Shown here piece by piece: positions 36,938 through 46,696 of a stretch of 64,000 nt of DNA. The notes below the pieces were generated by a model. The model had not been told where the DNA came from and did no database searches. It worked only from the letters and a program-made list of their open reading frames with translations. Source of the stretch: Pseudomonas sp. Bout1 (lineage in GTDB: Bacteria > Pseudomonadota > Gammaproteobacteria > Pseudomonadales > Pseudomonadaceae); the NCBI RefSeq assembly GCF_034314165.1, contig NZ_JAVIWK010000001.1, forward strand, positions 558,001-622,000, given 5' to 3'. The position numbers and the translations under genes are program-made. The stretch's first letter is position 1. Each line of letters opens with the position of its first letter.

Positions 36938-37360
36938 ATGCGTCATTACGAAATCATCTTTTTGGTCCACCCGGATCAAAGCGAGCAAGTCGGCGGCATG
37001 GTAGAGCGTTACACCAAGCTGATCGAAGAAGACGGCGGCAAAATCCACCGTCTGGAAGATTGGGGCCGTCGTCAACTGGCCTACGCAATCAACAATGTTC
37101 ACAAGGCTCACTACGTGATGCTGAACGTTGAGTGTACTGGCAAGGCCCTGGCCGAGCTGGAAGACAACTTCCGCTACAACGATGCAGTGATCCGTAACCT
37201 GGTCATCCGTCGCGAAGAAGCCGTTACCGGCCAATCCGAGATGCTCAAGGCTGAAGAAAACCGCAGTGAGCGCCGTGAGCGTCGCGACCGTCCTGAGCAC
37301 GAAGGCGCTGAAAGCGCTGACAGTGATGACAGCGACAACAGCGATAACGCTGACGAGTAA
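36938..37360 (+). CDS. rpsF: 30S ribosomal protein bS6
   Basis: bS6 binds the central domain of the small subunit with bS18. The 140-residue protein has the classic fold start [20 protein letters not shown] and the [16 protein letters not shown] segment. After about residue 105 an acidic Asp/Ser/Glu tail follows ([16 protein letters not shown]) that ends in glutamate. RimK adds glutamates to the C-terminus of bS6 in E. coli and Pseudomonas, and this end is compatible. TAAGGAG precedes the ATG. First gene of the rpsF-rpsR-DUF2232-rplI operon. Confidence 0.97.
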   Translation: MRHYEIIFLVHPDQSEQVGGMVERYTKLIEEDGGKIHRLEDWGRRQLAYAINNVHKAHYVMLNVECTGKALAELEDNFRYNDAVIRNLVIRREEAVTGQSEMLKAEENRSERRERRDRPEHEGAESADSDDSDNSDNADE

Positions 37361-37388
37361 TCCACGGACCTTTTAAGGAGCCTATCAA

Positions 37389-37619
37389 ATGGCACGTTTC
37401 TTCCGTCGTCGTAAATTCTGCCGCTTCACCGCTGAAGACGTGAAGGAGATCGATTACAAAGATCTCAACACTCTGAAAGCCTACGTATCCGAGACCGGCA
37501 AAATTGTTCCAAGCCGCATCACCGGTACCAAAGCTCGTTATCAGCGTCAGCTGGCCACCGCTATCAAGCGCGCCCGCTTCCTGGCCCTGCTGGCCTACAC
37601 CGACAGCCACGGCCGCTGA
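37389..37619 (+). CDS. rpsR: 30S ribosomal protein bS18
   Basis: The 76-residue basic protein [20 protein letters not shown] has the conserved bS18 core ([38 protein letters not shown] end, here ALLAYT). AAGGAG lies just before the ATG. It pairs with bS6 on 16S rRNA and follows rpsF by 28 bases. Confidence 0.98.
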
Positions 37620-37655
37620 GACCGGGCAGTCGACAAGTAGTAAGGGATTGAATGC

Positions 37656-38543
37656 ATGCGCGCCTTAGCTGAGTTCATCATGCGCGGTCGTGTGCAGGCC
37701 ACTCTGGTAGTGGCTGGATGTGCAGCGTTGCCGTTGTTGTATTGGTTGGGTGCTGCTGCAGGTTGCCTTGTGCTCCTGCGGCGCGGTTTGAAGGACGCCC
37801 TTGGCGTTCTTGCCCTGGGAATGCTGCCGGCCTTGGTCTGGTGGTTGAAATTCGATGATCCACGGGTACTTCTGGTACTGCTCGGTTCATCGACCCTTGC
37901 GTTGGTTTTACGCGCAAGTGAGTCCTGGGTCCGTACGCTGCTGGTCAGCGTGGCATTGGGGTTGGTGTATTCACTGGCGCTTGGCGCGGCTTTCCGCCCG
38001 CAAATCGAGGCGCTGGCGCAGGAGATCATAAAGATCCTGCCGCTGGCTCTCGGGGATCTCTACCAGCAGTTATCGGTAGAGGAGCGAGCGCGCTTCGCGT
38101 CAGTGGTTGCACCGATGCTTACCGGCCTGATAGCGGCCTTGTTGCAGATCGTCAGCGTGCTAAGTCTGATTCTTGGGCGTTACTGGCAGGCGTTGTTGTA
38201 TAACCCGGGTGGTTTTGGTCGCGAGTTTCGCAGTATCAGAATCCCCGCTGGACCGGCGATGTTGCTGCTGGCGTTCATGGTAGTCGGGCCGACTTTTGGC
38301 CTGGCGCTGTTGGTGCCGTTGTGCAGCGTACCGCTGGTGTTCGCCGGGCTGTCCCTGATTCATGGGCTGGTGGCGCAAAAGCGACTGGGCAGATTCTGGC
38401 TGGTGGGGTTGTACGTGACGCTGTTGCTGTTCATGCAGCTGATCTATCCGTTACTCGTGGTCTTGGCCATTGTCGACGGCCTGATTGATTTTCGCGGTCG
38501 TCTGGCGCCGAAAGACGCCGATAACGCGAACGGTGAAGGTTAA
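37656..38543 (+). CDS. DUF2232 (YybS-like) membrane protein
   Basis: A 295-residue very hydrophobic protein with about seven or eight membrane helices, for example ATLVVAGCAALPLLYWLGAA near the start and MLLLAFMVVGPTFGLALLVP in the second half. The topology and its place between rpsR and rplI fit the DUF2232/YybS family, which sits in ribosomal or dnaB-proximal operons in many bacteria. No catalytic motif is visible and the role is unknown. AAGGGA precedes the ATG. Codon use is like the neighbours, and it is surely part of the operon, 36 bases after rpsR and 18 before rplI. Confidence 0.8.
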   Translation: MRALAEFIMRGRVQATLVVAGCAALPLLYWLGAAAGCLVLLRRGLKDALGVLALGMLPALVWWLKFDDPRVLLVLLGSSTLALVLRASESWVRTLLVSVALGLVYSLALGAAFRPQIEALAQEIIKILPLALGDLYQQLSVEERARFASVVAPMLTGLIAALLQIVSVLSLILGRYWQALLYNPGGFGREFRSIRIPAGPAMLLLAFMVVGPTFGLALLVPLCSVPLVFAGLSLIHGLVAQKRLGRFWLVGLYVTLLLFMQLIYPLLVVLAIVDGLIDFRGRLAPKDADNANGEG

Positions 38544-38561
38544 AAGTTAGAGGATTTTCAC

Positions 38562-39008
38562 ATGCAACTGATCCTTCTGGAAAAAGTCGCCAACCTGGGC
38601 AACCTGGGCGACAAAGTGAACGTTAAGGCCGGCTACGGTCGTAACTACCTGCTGCCATACGGCAAAGCCACCGCTGCAACCGCTGCCAACCTGGCTGCGT
38701 TTGAAGAGCGTCGTGCCGAGCTTGAAAAAGCAGCAGCAGACAAAAAAGCTTCGGCCGAAACTCGCGCTGCCCAACTGGCTGAGCTGGAAGTGACTATCAC
38801 TGCCACCGCCGGTGACGAAGGCAAGCTGTTCGGTTCGATCGGCACCCACGACATCGCTGATGCACTGACCGCCTCCGGCGTTGAAGTGCAGAAGAGCGAA
38901 GTTCGTCTGCCGAACGGCACCATCCGCAACGTTGGCGAATTCGATGTAGCCGTGCACCTGCACGCTGAAGTCGAAGCAACCGTACGCGTTGTTGTGGTAG
39001 CAGCTTAA
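38562..39008 (+). CDS. rplI: 50S ribosomal protein bL9
   Basis: bL9 binds domain V of 23S rRNA and helps maintain frame. The 148-residue protein has the N-terminal rRNA-binding domain ([35 protein letters not shown]), the long connecting helix (about 42-75) and the C-terminal domain ([16 protein letters not shown]). AGAGGA lies upstream. Last gene of the ribosomal operon, followed by a terminator. Confidence 0.98.
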   Translation: MQLILLEKVANLGNLGDKVNVKAGYGRNYLLPYGKATAATAANLAAFEERRAELEKAAADKKASAETRAAQLAELEVTITATAGDEGKLFGSIGTHDIADALTASGVEVQKSEVRLPNGTIRNVGEFDVAVHLHAEVEATVRVVVVAA

Positions 39009-39054
39009 GCAGCACCTAACTGACTGGCACCTCGCGTGCCAGGCGGTTAACATC

Positions 39055-39092
39055 GGGCACGATCCTGTTTACAGGTCGTGCCTTTTGTTTTT
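39055..39092 (+). terminator. Terminator after rplI
   Basis: GGCACGATCCTG pairs with CAGGTCGTGCC (one bulged T) around a TTTA loop, followed by TTTTGTTTTT. It separates the ribosomal operon from dnaB. Confidence 0.88.
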
Positions 39093-39128
39093 CTGTAGCT
39101 CCTGATTTTCCAACTATTCCAAGTGGCC

Positions 39129-40523
39129 ATGAACGATATCTCCGCTCCTGAGCAATATGATCTGCAAACCGCTGCCCTGAAGGTGCCGCCGCATTCCATC
39201 GAGGCCGAACAGGCCGTGCTCGGTGGTTTGATGCTGGACAACAACGCCTGGGAGCGTGTGCTGGATCAAGTCTCGGACGGCGATTTCTACCGTCATGACC
39301 ACCGCCTGATCTTCCGCGCCATTGCCAAGCTTGCCGACCAGAACTCACCGATCGACGTGGTGACCCTGGCCGAGCAATTGGACAAGGAAGGCCAGACGTC
39401 CCAAGTGGGCGGCCTGGGTTACCTGGGCGAACTGGCGAAAAACACCCCGTCGGTTGCCAACATCAAGGCCTATGCGCAGATCGTCCGTGCGCGGGCCACC
39501 TTGCGCCAGTTGATCGGCATCGCCACCGAGATCGCTGACAGCGCCTTCAACCCCGAAGGCCGCACCGCTGAAGAGATTCTCGACGAAGCCGAACGGCAGA
39601 TCTTCCAGATCGCCGAGGCCCGGCCGAAAACCGGCGGGCCGGTGAGCGTCAACGACCTGCTGACCAAGGCCATCGACCGCATCGACACCCTGTTCAACAC
39701 CGACAACGCGATCACTGGCCTGTCCACCGGCTACACCGACCTCGACGGCATGACCAGCGGCCTGCAGCCCTCTGACCTGATCATCGTCGCCGGCCGTCCG
39801 TCCATGGGTAAAACCACGTTTGCCATGAACCTGGTGGAAAACGCCGTGTTGCGCAGCGACAAGGCCGTACTGGTTTACTCCCTGGAGATGCCAGGTGAAT
39901 CGCTGATCATGCGTATGTTGTCGTCCCTGGGCCGCATCGACCAGACCAAAGTGCGTGCCGGTCGCTTGGAAGACGACGATTGGCCGCGCCTGACCTCGGC
40001 GGTCAACTTGCTCAACGACCGCAAGCTGTTTATCGATGACACTGCGGGCATCAGCCCCTCGGAAATGCGCGCGCGTACCCGGCGCCTGGTGCGTGAGCAC
40101 GGCGACATCGCCCTGATCATGATCGACTACCTGCAGCTGATGCAGATCCCGGGTTCCAGCGGTGACAGCCGGACCAACGAGATTTCCGAAATTTCCCGCT
40201 CGTTGAAAGCCCTGGCCAAGGAATTCAACTGCCCGGTGGTTGCCCTGTCGCAGCTCAACCGGTCCCTGGAGCAACGCCCGAACAAGCGCCCGATCAACTC
40301 CGACTTGCGCGAATCCGGAGCGATCGAGCAGGATGCTGACGTGATCATGTTCGTATACCGGGACGAGGTGTATCACCCGGAAACCGAGCATAAAGGCATC
40401 GCCGAAATCATTATCGGTAAACAGCGTAACGGGCCAATCGGCACCACGCGCCTGGCGTTTATCGGTAAATACACACGTTTCGAAAACCTGGCGCCGGGTA
40501 GCTACAACTTCGACGACGAGTAA
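39129..40523 (+). CDS. dnaB: Replicative DNA helicase DnaB
   Basis: DnaB is the hexameric 5'-3' helicase of the replisome. The product of 464 residues (from ATG 39129; a GTG two codons earlier is possible) has the N-terminal collar domain ([20 protein letters not shown]), a linker and the RecA-like motor with Walker [15 protein letters not shown], Walker [12 protein letters not shown], and ELSQLNR-like [21 protein letters not shown]. There is no intein. The position downstream of the rplI operon is conserved in this genus. Confidence 0.97.
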   Translation: MNDISAPEQYDLQTAALKVPPHSIEAEQAVLGGLMLDNNAWERVLDQVSDGDFYRHDHRLIFRAIAKLADQNSPIDVVTLAEQLDKEGQTSQVGGLGYLGELAKNTPSVANIKAYAQIVRARATLRQLIGIATEIADSAFNPEGRTAEEILDEAERQIFQIAEARPKTGGPVSVNDLLTKAIDRIDTLFNTDNAITGLSTGYTDLDGMTSGLQPSDLIIVAGRPSMGKTTFAMNLVENAVLRSDKAVLVYSLEMPGESLIMRMLSSLGRIDQTKVRAGRLEDDDWPRLTSAVNLLNDRKLFIDDTAGISPSEMRARTRRLVREHGDIALIMIDYLQLMQIPGSSGDSRTNEISEISRSLKALAKEFNCPVVALSQLNRSLEQRPNKRPINSDLRESGAIEQDADVIMFVYRDEVYHPETEHKGIAEIIIGKQRNGPIGTTRLAFIGKYTRFENLAPGSYNFDDE

Positions 40524-40536
40524 AAAAGCGGTCCTG

Positions 40537-40575
40537 CCAATTCCGACTGCAAAGGTCGGAATTGGTCAAATTTTG
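40537..40575 (+). terminator. Probable terminator after dnaB
   Basis: CCAATTCCGAC and GTCGGAATTGG form an 11-bp stem with a TGCAAAG loop; the following TCAAATTTT is only moderately T-rich, so termination may be partial. Confidence 0.65.
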
Positions 40576-40584
40576 TGCTATATT
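40576..40584 (+). promoter_or_regulatory. Extended -10 element for ygiQ
   Basis: TGCTATATT is an extended -10 (TG-N-TATATT) 40 bases before the ygiQ ATG. A canonical -35 is lacking, as is usual for extended -10 promoters. Confidence 0.45.
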
Positions 40585-40623
40585 CCGCGCCCGCGATTTT
40601 TCATCTCAACACCGGTCACCGTC

Positions 40624-42927
<2,304 letters not shown>

Positions 42928-42938
42928 TCGCAGCCTGA

Positions 42939-42973
42939 ATGATCGTTCCCACGCTCTGCGTGGGAACGATCAT
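42939..42973. repeat. Perfect 16-bp stem palindrome
   Basis: ATGATCGTTCCCACGC and its exact reverse complement are separated by TCT. The GATCGTTCCCACGC core is a dispersed repeat in fluorescent pseudomonads. No T-tract follows. It lies just after ygiQ and could act as an RNA 3' end barrier. The remaining part of the gap to 43249 holds a REP singlet, a 16-bp palindrome and a sigma-54-like promoter. Confidence 0.75.
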
Positions 42974-43011
42974 CAACAGTTGATCGCGTTCGGCAGGTAG
43001 AGCGCGCTCTA

Positions 43012-43037
43012 CTGTGGGAGCTGGCTTGCCTGCGATG
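43012..43037 (+). repeat. REP singlet
   Basis: One copy of the ACTGTGGGAGCTGGCTTGCC element with TGCGAT and no inverted partner nearby, unlike the other REPs of this type in the window. Confidence 0.75.
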
Positions 43038-43147
43038 AGGGCGGTGCGCTCACCATCGTCATTTGGGTAGATTCACCACCCACCCTCACACTCCCGCCAC
43101 AAATATGTGCAACCCTCGCACCACGACCACAGCCATCGCGCCGTTTT

Positions 43148-43163
43148 GGTGCTGTACTGCACC
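43148..43163. promoter_or_regulatory. 16-bp palindrome upstream of the transglutaminase cluster
   Basis: GGTGCTGTACTGCACC is symmetrical at seven of eight base pairs. It is centred about 66 bases upstream of the predicted sigma-54 start of transcription, where an enhancer-binding activator could sit. The half-site polarity is the reverse of NtrC sites. The binding protein is unknown. Confidence 0.4.
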
Positions 43164-43195
43164 GGGTCCCACGATAAAGTGCAATGACCACTGCT

Positions 43196-43212
43196 CTGGC
43201 ATAAGTCTTGCG
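43196..43212 (+). promoter_or_regulatory. Sigma-54-like promoter of the transglutaminase cluster
   Basis: CTGGCATAAGTCTTGCG contains the TGGCA and TTGC cores with exact GG-N10-GC spacing. It differs from the full consensus at the CG after TGGCA and at the last base. The predicted start is near 43222, 28 bases before the GTG start codon. Confidence 0.5.
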
Positions 43213-43249
43213 CGCTTTGTTTTCATGCCCTGGCTCGCAGGAGGCCGCC

Positions 43250-46200
43250 GTGTCGATTCATGTCGCGTTGCACCACGTTACGCATTACCGCTACGACCGC
43301 GCGGTCGAACTCGGCCCACAGATTGTTCGTCTGCGTCCGGCGGCCCATAGCCGCACGCGGATTTTGTCCTACGCGCTGAAGGTGCTGCCGCAACAGCACT
43401 TCATCAATTGGCAACAGGACCCCCAGGGCAATTACCTGGCACGCCTGGTGTTCCCGGAAAAGACCGACGAGTTGCGCATCGAAGTCGACCTGGTCGCCGA
43501 GATGGCGGTATTCAACCCGTTCGACTTTTTCCTTGAGCCTTACGCCGAAAAAATCCCGTTCAGCTACGCCGCCGATGAGCAGCGCGAGCTGGCGCCGTAC
43601 CTGGAAACGTTGCCGCTCACCCCAAGATTCGCCGCGTATCTGGCGGGTATCGACCGCACACCGCTGCCGGCGGTGGATTTCCTGGTGGGCCTCAATCAAC
43701 GCCTGGCGGCGGATATCGGCTACCTGATTCGCATGGAGCCGGGCGTACAAACCCCGGAATTCACCCTGGAAAACGCCTCCGGCTCCTGCCGCGACTCGGC
43801 GTGGCTGCTGGTGCAACTGCTGCGCAACCTCGGGTTGGCGGCGCGGTTCGTGTCCGGTTATCTGATCCAGCTGACCGCCGACGTCAAAGCCCTCGATGGC
43901 CCATCCGGCACCGAAGTGGACTTCACCGACCTGCATGCCTGGTGCGAAGTGTATTTGCCCGGCGCCGGCTGGATCGGCCTCGACGCCACTTCCGGCTTGT
44001 TCGCCGGTGAAGGGCATATCCCGTTGGCCTGTAGCCCTGATCCTTCATCGGCAGCGCCAATCAGTGGTCTGGTGGAACCGTGCGAGTGCGAATTTACCCA
44101 CGAGATGTCCGTAGAGCGAATTTGGGAAGCCCCACGGGTTACCAAGCCCTACACCGAAGAGCAGTGGCTGGCGATTCAGGCCCTGGGCCGGCAAATTGAC
44201 GGCGACCTGCTCAAGGACGACGTACGCCTGACCATGGGGGGCGAACCGACCTTCGTCTCTATCGACGACCCCGACGGCGCCGAATGGAACACCGCCGCCC
44301 TGGGCCCGGACAAACGCCGGCTGTCTGCCGAGTTGTTCCAGCGCATGCGCAAGCACTACGCGCCCAAGGGTCTGGTGCATTTCGGCCAGGGCAAGTGGTA
44401 CCCGGGCGAGCAACTGCCGCGCTGGTCTCTGAACTGCTACTGGCGCCGCGACGGGGTGCCGATCTGGCACAACAGCGCGCTGATTGCCGATGAGCAGGAG
44501 AGCTACGGCGCCGACGGCCTGATGGCCGGGCGTTTTCTGGCGAGTGTCGCCGAGCGCCTGAAACTGCCTACAGGTTTTGTATTCCCAGCCTACGAAGATA
44601 ACTTCTACTACCTATGGCGTGAAGGCGCCTTGCCGCAAAACGTCAGCGCCGAAGACCCGCGCCTGGAAGACAAGCTTGAGCGTGATCGCCTGCGCAAAGT
44701 CTTCAGCCAGGGCCTGGATAAAGTCATCGGCCAAGTGCTGCCGCTGGCGCGCACGGCGGCCAACGACCGCTGGCAGAGCGGCCGCTGGTACCTGCGCGAT
44801 AACCATTGCCGCCTGGTGCCGGGTGATTCGCCGCTGGGTTATCGCCTGCCGCTGGCCTCGCAGCCCTGGGTGACGGCCGCCGACTACCCATTTGTGCACC
44901 CCACCGATCCCAATCAGGATTTGGCCGAGCTGCCGACCACCTCGCAACTGCAAAGCCATGGCGAGGCGGCGGCGAGTACAGACCGGATTCCGAAGATCGA
45001 CGAATCCGCTGACTGGCTGACCCGCACGGCCCTGTGCGCCGAAGCGCGGGAAGGCCGGCTCTACCTGTTCATGCCGCCGCTGGAGCGGGTCGAGGATTAT
45101 CTGGAACTGGTGGCGGCCATCGAAGCCACCGCCGAAGAACTGCATTGCCCGGTGCTGCTGGAAGGCTACGAGCCGCCGAGCGACCCGCGCCTGAGCAACT
45201 TCCGGGTTACGCCGGACCCGGGCGTAATCGAGGTCAACGTGCAGCCGTCCGCCACCTGGGACGAGTTGGTGGAGCGCACCGAGTTTCTCTATGAGGAGGC
45301 TCGGCAAACCCGCCTCACCACTGAAAAATTCATGATCGACGGACGTCACACCGGCACCGGCGGCGGTAACCACTTTGTGCTCGGTGGTGCCACGCCGAAG
45401 GATTCGCCCTTCCTGCGCCGTCCGGATCTGCTGCGCAGTTTGATCAGCTACTGGCATAACCACCCGTCATTGTCCTACCTGTTTTCGGGCTTGTTCATCG
45501 GCCCGACTTCCCAGGCGCCGCGGGTCGACGAAGCGCGTAACGATGCGTTGTATGAGCTGGAAATCGCTTTCGCCCAGATGCCCGAAGTGGGCGAAGAATG
45601 CCCGCCGTGGCTGGTCGACCGCTTGCTGCGTAACCTGCTGATCGACGTCACGGGCAACACCCACCGCGCCGAATTTTGCATCGACAAGCTCTACTCGCCG
45701 GACGGTGCCACCGGCCGCCTGGGCCTGCTGGAACTGCGCGCCTTTGAAATGCCGCCCCATGCGCGCATGAGCCTGACCCAGCAACTGCTGCTGCGGGCGC
45801 TGGTGGCGCGCTTCTGGCGTGAACCCTATGCGCCGCCGAAGCTGGCGCGCTGGGGTACGGAGTTGCACGACCGTTTCCTGCTGCCGCATTTTATCGAGCA
45901 GGATTTTGCCGACGTGATCGTCGAGCTTAACGCCGCCGGTTACCCGCTGCGGGCCGAATGGTTTGCCGCGCACCTGGAATTCCGCTTTCCCAAGGTCGGC
46001 GACTATGCCGTCGGCGGTATCGAACTGGAACTGCGCCAGGCTCTGGAGCCCTGGCATGTGCTGGGCGAAGAGGGTGCGGTGGGCGGCACGGTGCGTTACG
46101 TGGATTCGTCGCTTGAGCGCCTGCAGGTCAAGTTGAGCGGCCTTCCGCCCCAGCGCTACCTGCTGACCTGCAACGGCATCCCGGTGCCGCTGCAACCGAC

Positions 46201-46543
46201 CGGGCGAATCGGCGAGTTTGTCGCTGGCGTGCGGTATCGCGCCTGGCAACCGGCCAACTGTTTGCAGCCGACGATTGCGGTGCATGCGCCGCTGGTATTT
46301 GATCTTTTGGACACGTGGATGCAGCGCTCGCTGGGTGGTTGCCAGTACCATGTCGCCCATCCGGGCGGGCGCAACTACGACAGCCTGCCGGTGAACGCCA
46401 ATGAAGCTGAAAGCCGGCGCATGGCGCGGTTTTTCCGCCTGGGCCACAGCCCCGGTAAATTGCCGGTGCCGAGCGTGGTGATCAATGACGAATTGCCGAT
46501 GACCCTGGATTTGCGGCGCTTTGCAAAAAAGACAGAGGATTGA
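43250..46543 (+). CDS. Transglutaminase-like protease fused to DUF2126 (predicted amidoligase)
   Basis: The 1097-residue cytoplasmic-looking protein has no signal peptide. Residues 1-85 match the N-terminal beta domain of bacterial transglutaminase-like proteins (IHVALHHVTHYRYDRAVELG). A papain-fold transglutaminase core follows with a full triad: Cys180 in GSCRDSA, His229 in DLHAWCEVY and Asp245 in GLDATSG. From about residue 300 to the end is DUF2126, a family predicted to be an amidoligase of the glutamine-synthetase-like superfamily; IEVNVQPS (Glu661, Asn663) and GTGGGNH (702-708) resemble its metal and ATP residues. The start is GTG with AGGAGG five bases upstream; a longer frame from 43208 is rejected. 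It probably makes or breaks peptide/amide bonds; substrate unknown. The next gene starts 153 bases later, past a REP doublet. Confidence 0.8.
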   Translation: MSIHVALHHVTHYRYDRAVELGPQIVRLRPAAHSRTRILSYALKVLPQQHFINWQQDPQGNYLARLVFPEKTDELRIEVDLVAEMAVFNPFDFFLEPYAEKIPFSYAADEQRELAPYLETLPLTPRFAAYLAGIDRTPLPAVDFLVGLNQRLAADIGYLIRMEPGVQTPEFTLENASGSCRDSAWLLVQLLRNLGLAARFVSGYLIQLTADVKALDGPSGTEVDFTDLHAWCEVYLPGAGWIGLDATSGLFAGEGHIPLACSPDPSSAAPISGLVEPCECEFTHEMSVERIWEAPRVTKPYTEEQWLAIQALGRQIDGDLLKDDVRLTMGGEPTFVSIDDPDGAEWNTAALGPDKRRLSAELFQRMRKHYAPKGLVHFGQGKWYPGEQLPRWSLNCYWRRDGVPIWHNSALIADEQESYGADGLMAGRFLASVAERLKLPTGFVFPAYEDNFYYLWREGALPQNVSAEDPRLEDKLERDRLRKVFSQGLDKVIGQVLPLARTAANDRWQSGRWYLRDNHCRLVPGDSPLGYRLPLASQPWVTAADYPFVHPTDPNQDLAELPTTSQLQSHGEAAASTDRIPKIDESADWLTRTALCAEAREGRLYLFMPPLERVEDYLELVAAIEATAEELHCPVLLEGYEPPSDPRLSNFRVTPDPGVIEVNVQPSATWDELVERTEFLYEEARQTRLTTEKFMIDGRHTGTGGGNHFVLGGATPKDSPFLRRPDLLRSLISYWHNHPSLSYLFSGLFIGPTSQAPRVDEARNDALYELEIAFAQMPEVGEECPPWLVDRLLRNLLIDVTGNTHRAEFCIDKLYSPDGATGRLGLLELRAFEMPPHARMSLTQQLLLRALVARFWREPYAPPKLARWGTELHDRFLLPHFIEQDFADVIVELNAAGYPLRAEWFAAHLEFRFPKVGDYAVGGIELELRQALEPWHVLGEEGAVGGTVRYVDSSLERLQVKLSGLPPQRYLLTCNGIPVPLQPTGRIGEFVAGVRYRAWQPANCLQPTIAVHAPLVFDLLDTWMQRSLGGCQYHVAHPGGRNYDSLPVNANEAESRRMARFFRLGHSPGKLPVPSVVINDELPMTLDLRRFAKKTED

Positions 46544-46576
46544 ATCTACATAATCCCGAAAGCGACAAATCTCTAA

Positions 46577-46664
46577 TGTGGGAGCTGGCTTGCCTGCGAT
46601 AGCATCACCTCGGTACACCAGATACACCGAGGTGCCTGCATCGCGGGCAAGCCCGGCGCCCACA
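46577..46664. repeat. REP doublet inside the transglutaminase cluster
   Basis: TGTGGGAGCTGGCTTGCCTG faces GCGGGCAAGCCCGGCGCCCA with a small inner CCTCGGT/ACCGAGG hairpin, as in 3317-3403. It is the only intergenic insertion in the three-gene cluster and could separate expression of the first gene from the other two. Confidence 0.8.
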
Positions 46665-46696
46665 TACTGACTTCCCTTGCCCCTGCCGAGCGTTCC

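Noticed and set aside
43148..43163. NtrC site reading of GGTGCTGTACTGCACC
   Set aside because: NtrC sites have TGCAC on the left and GTGCA on the right; here the half-sites face the other way, so only an unspecified palindrome is reported.
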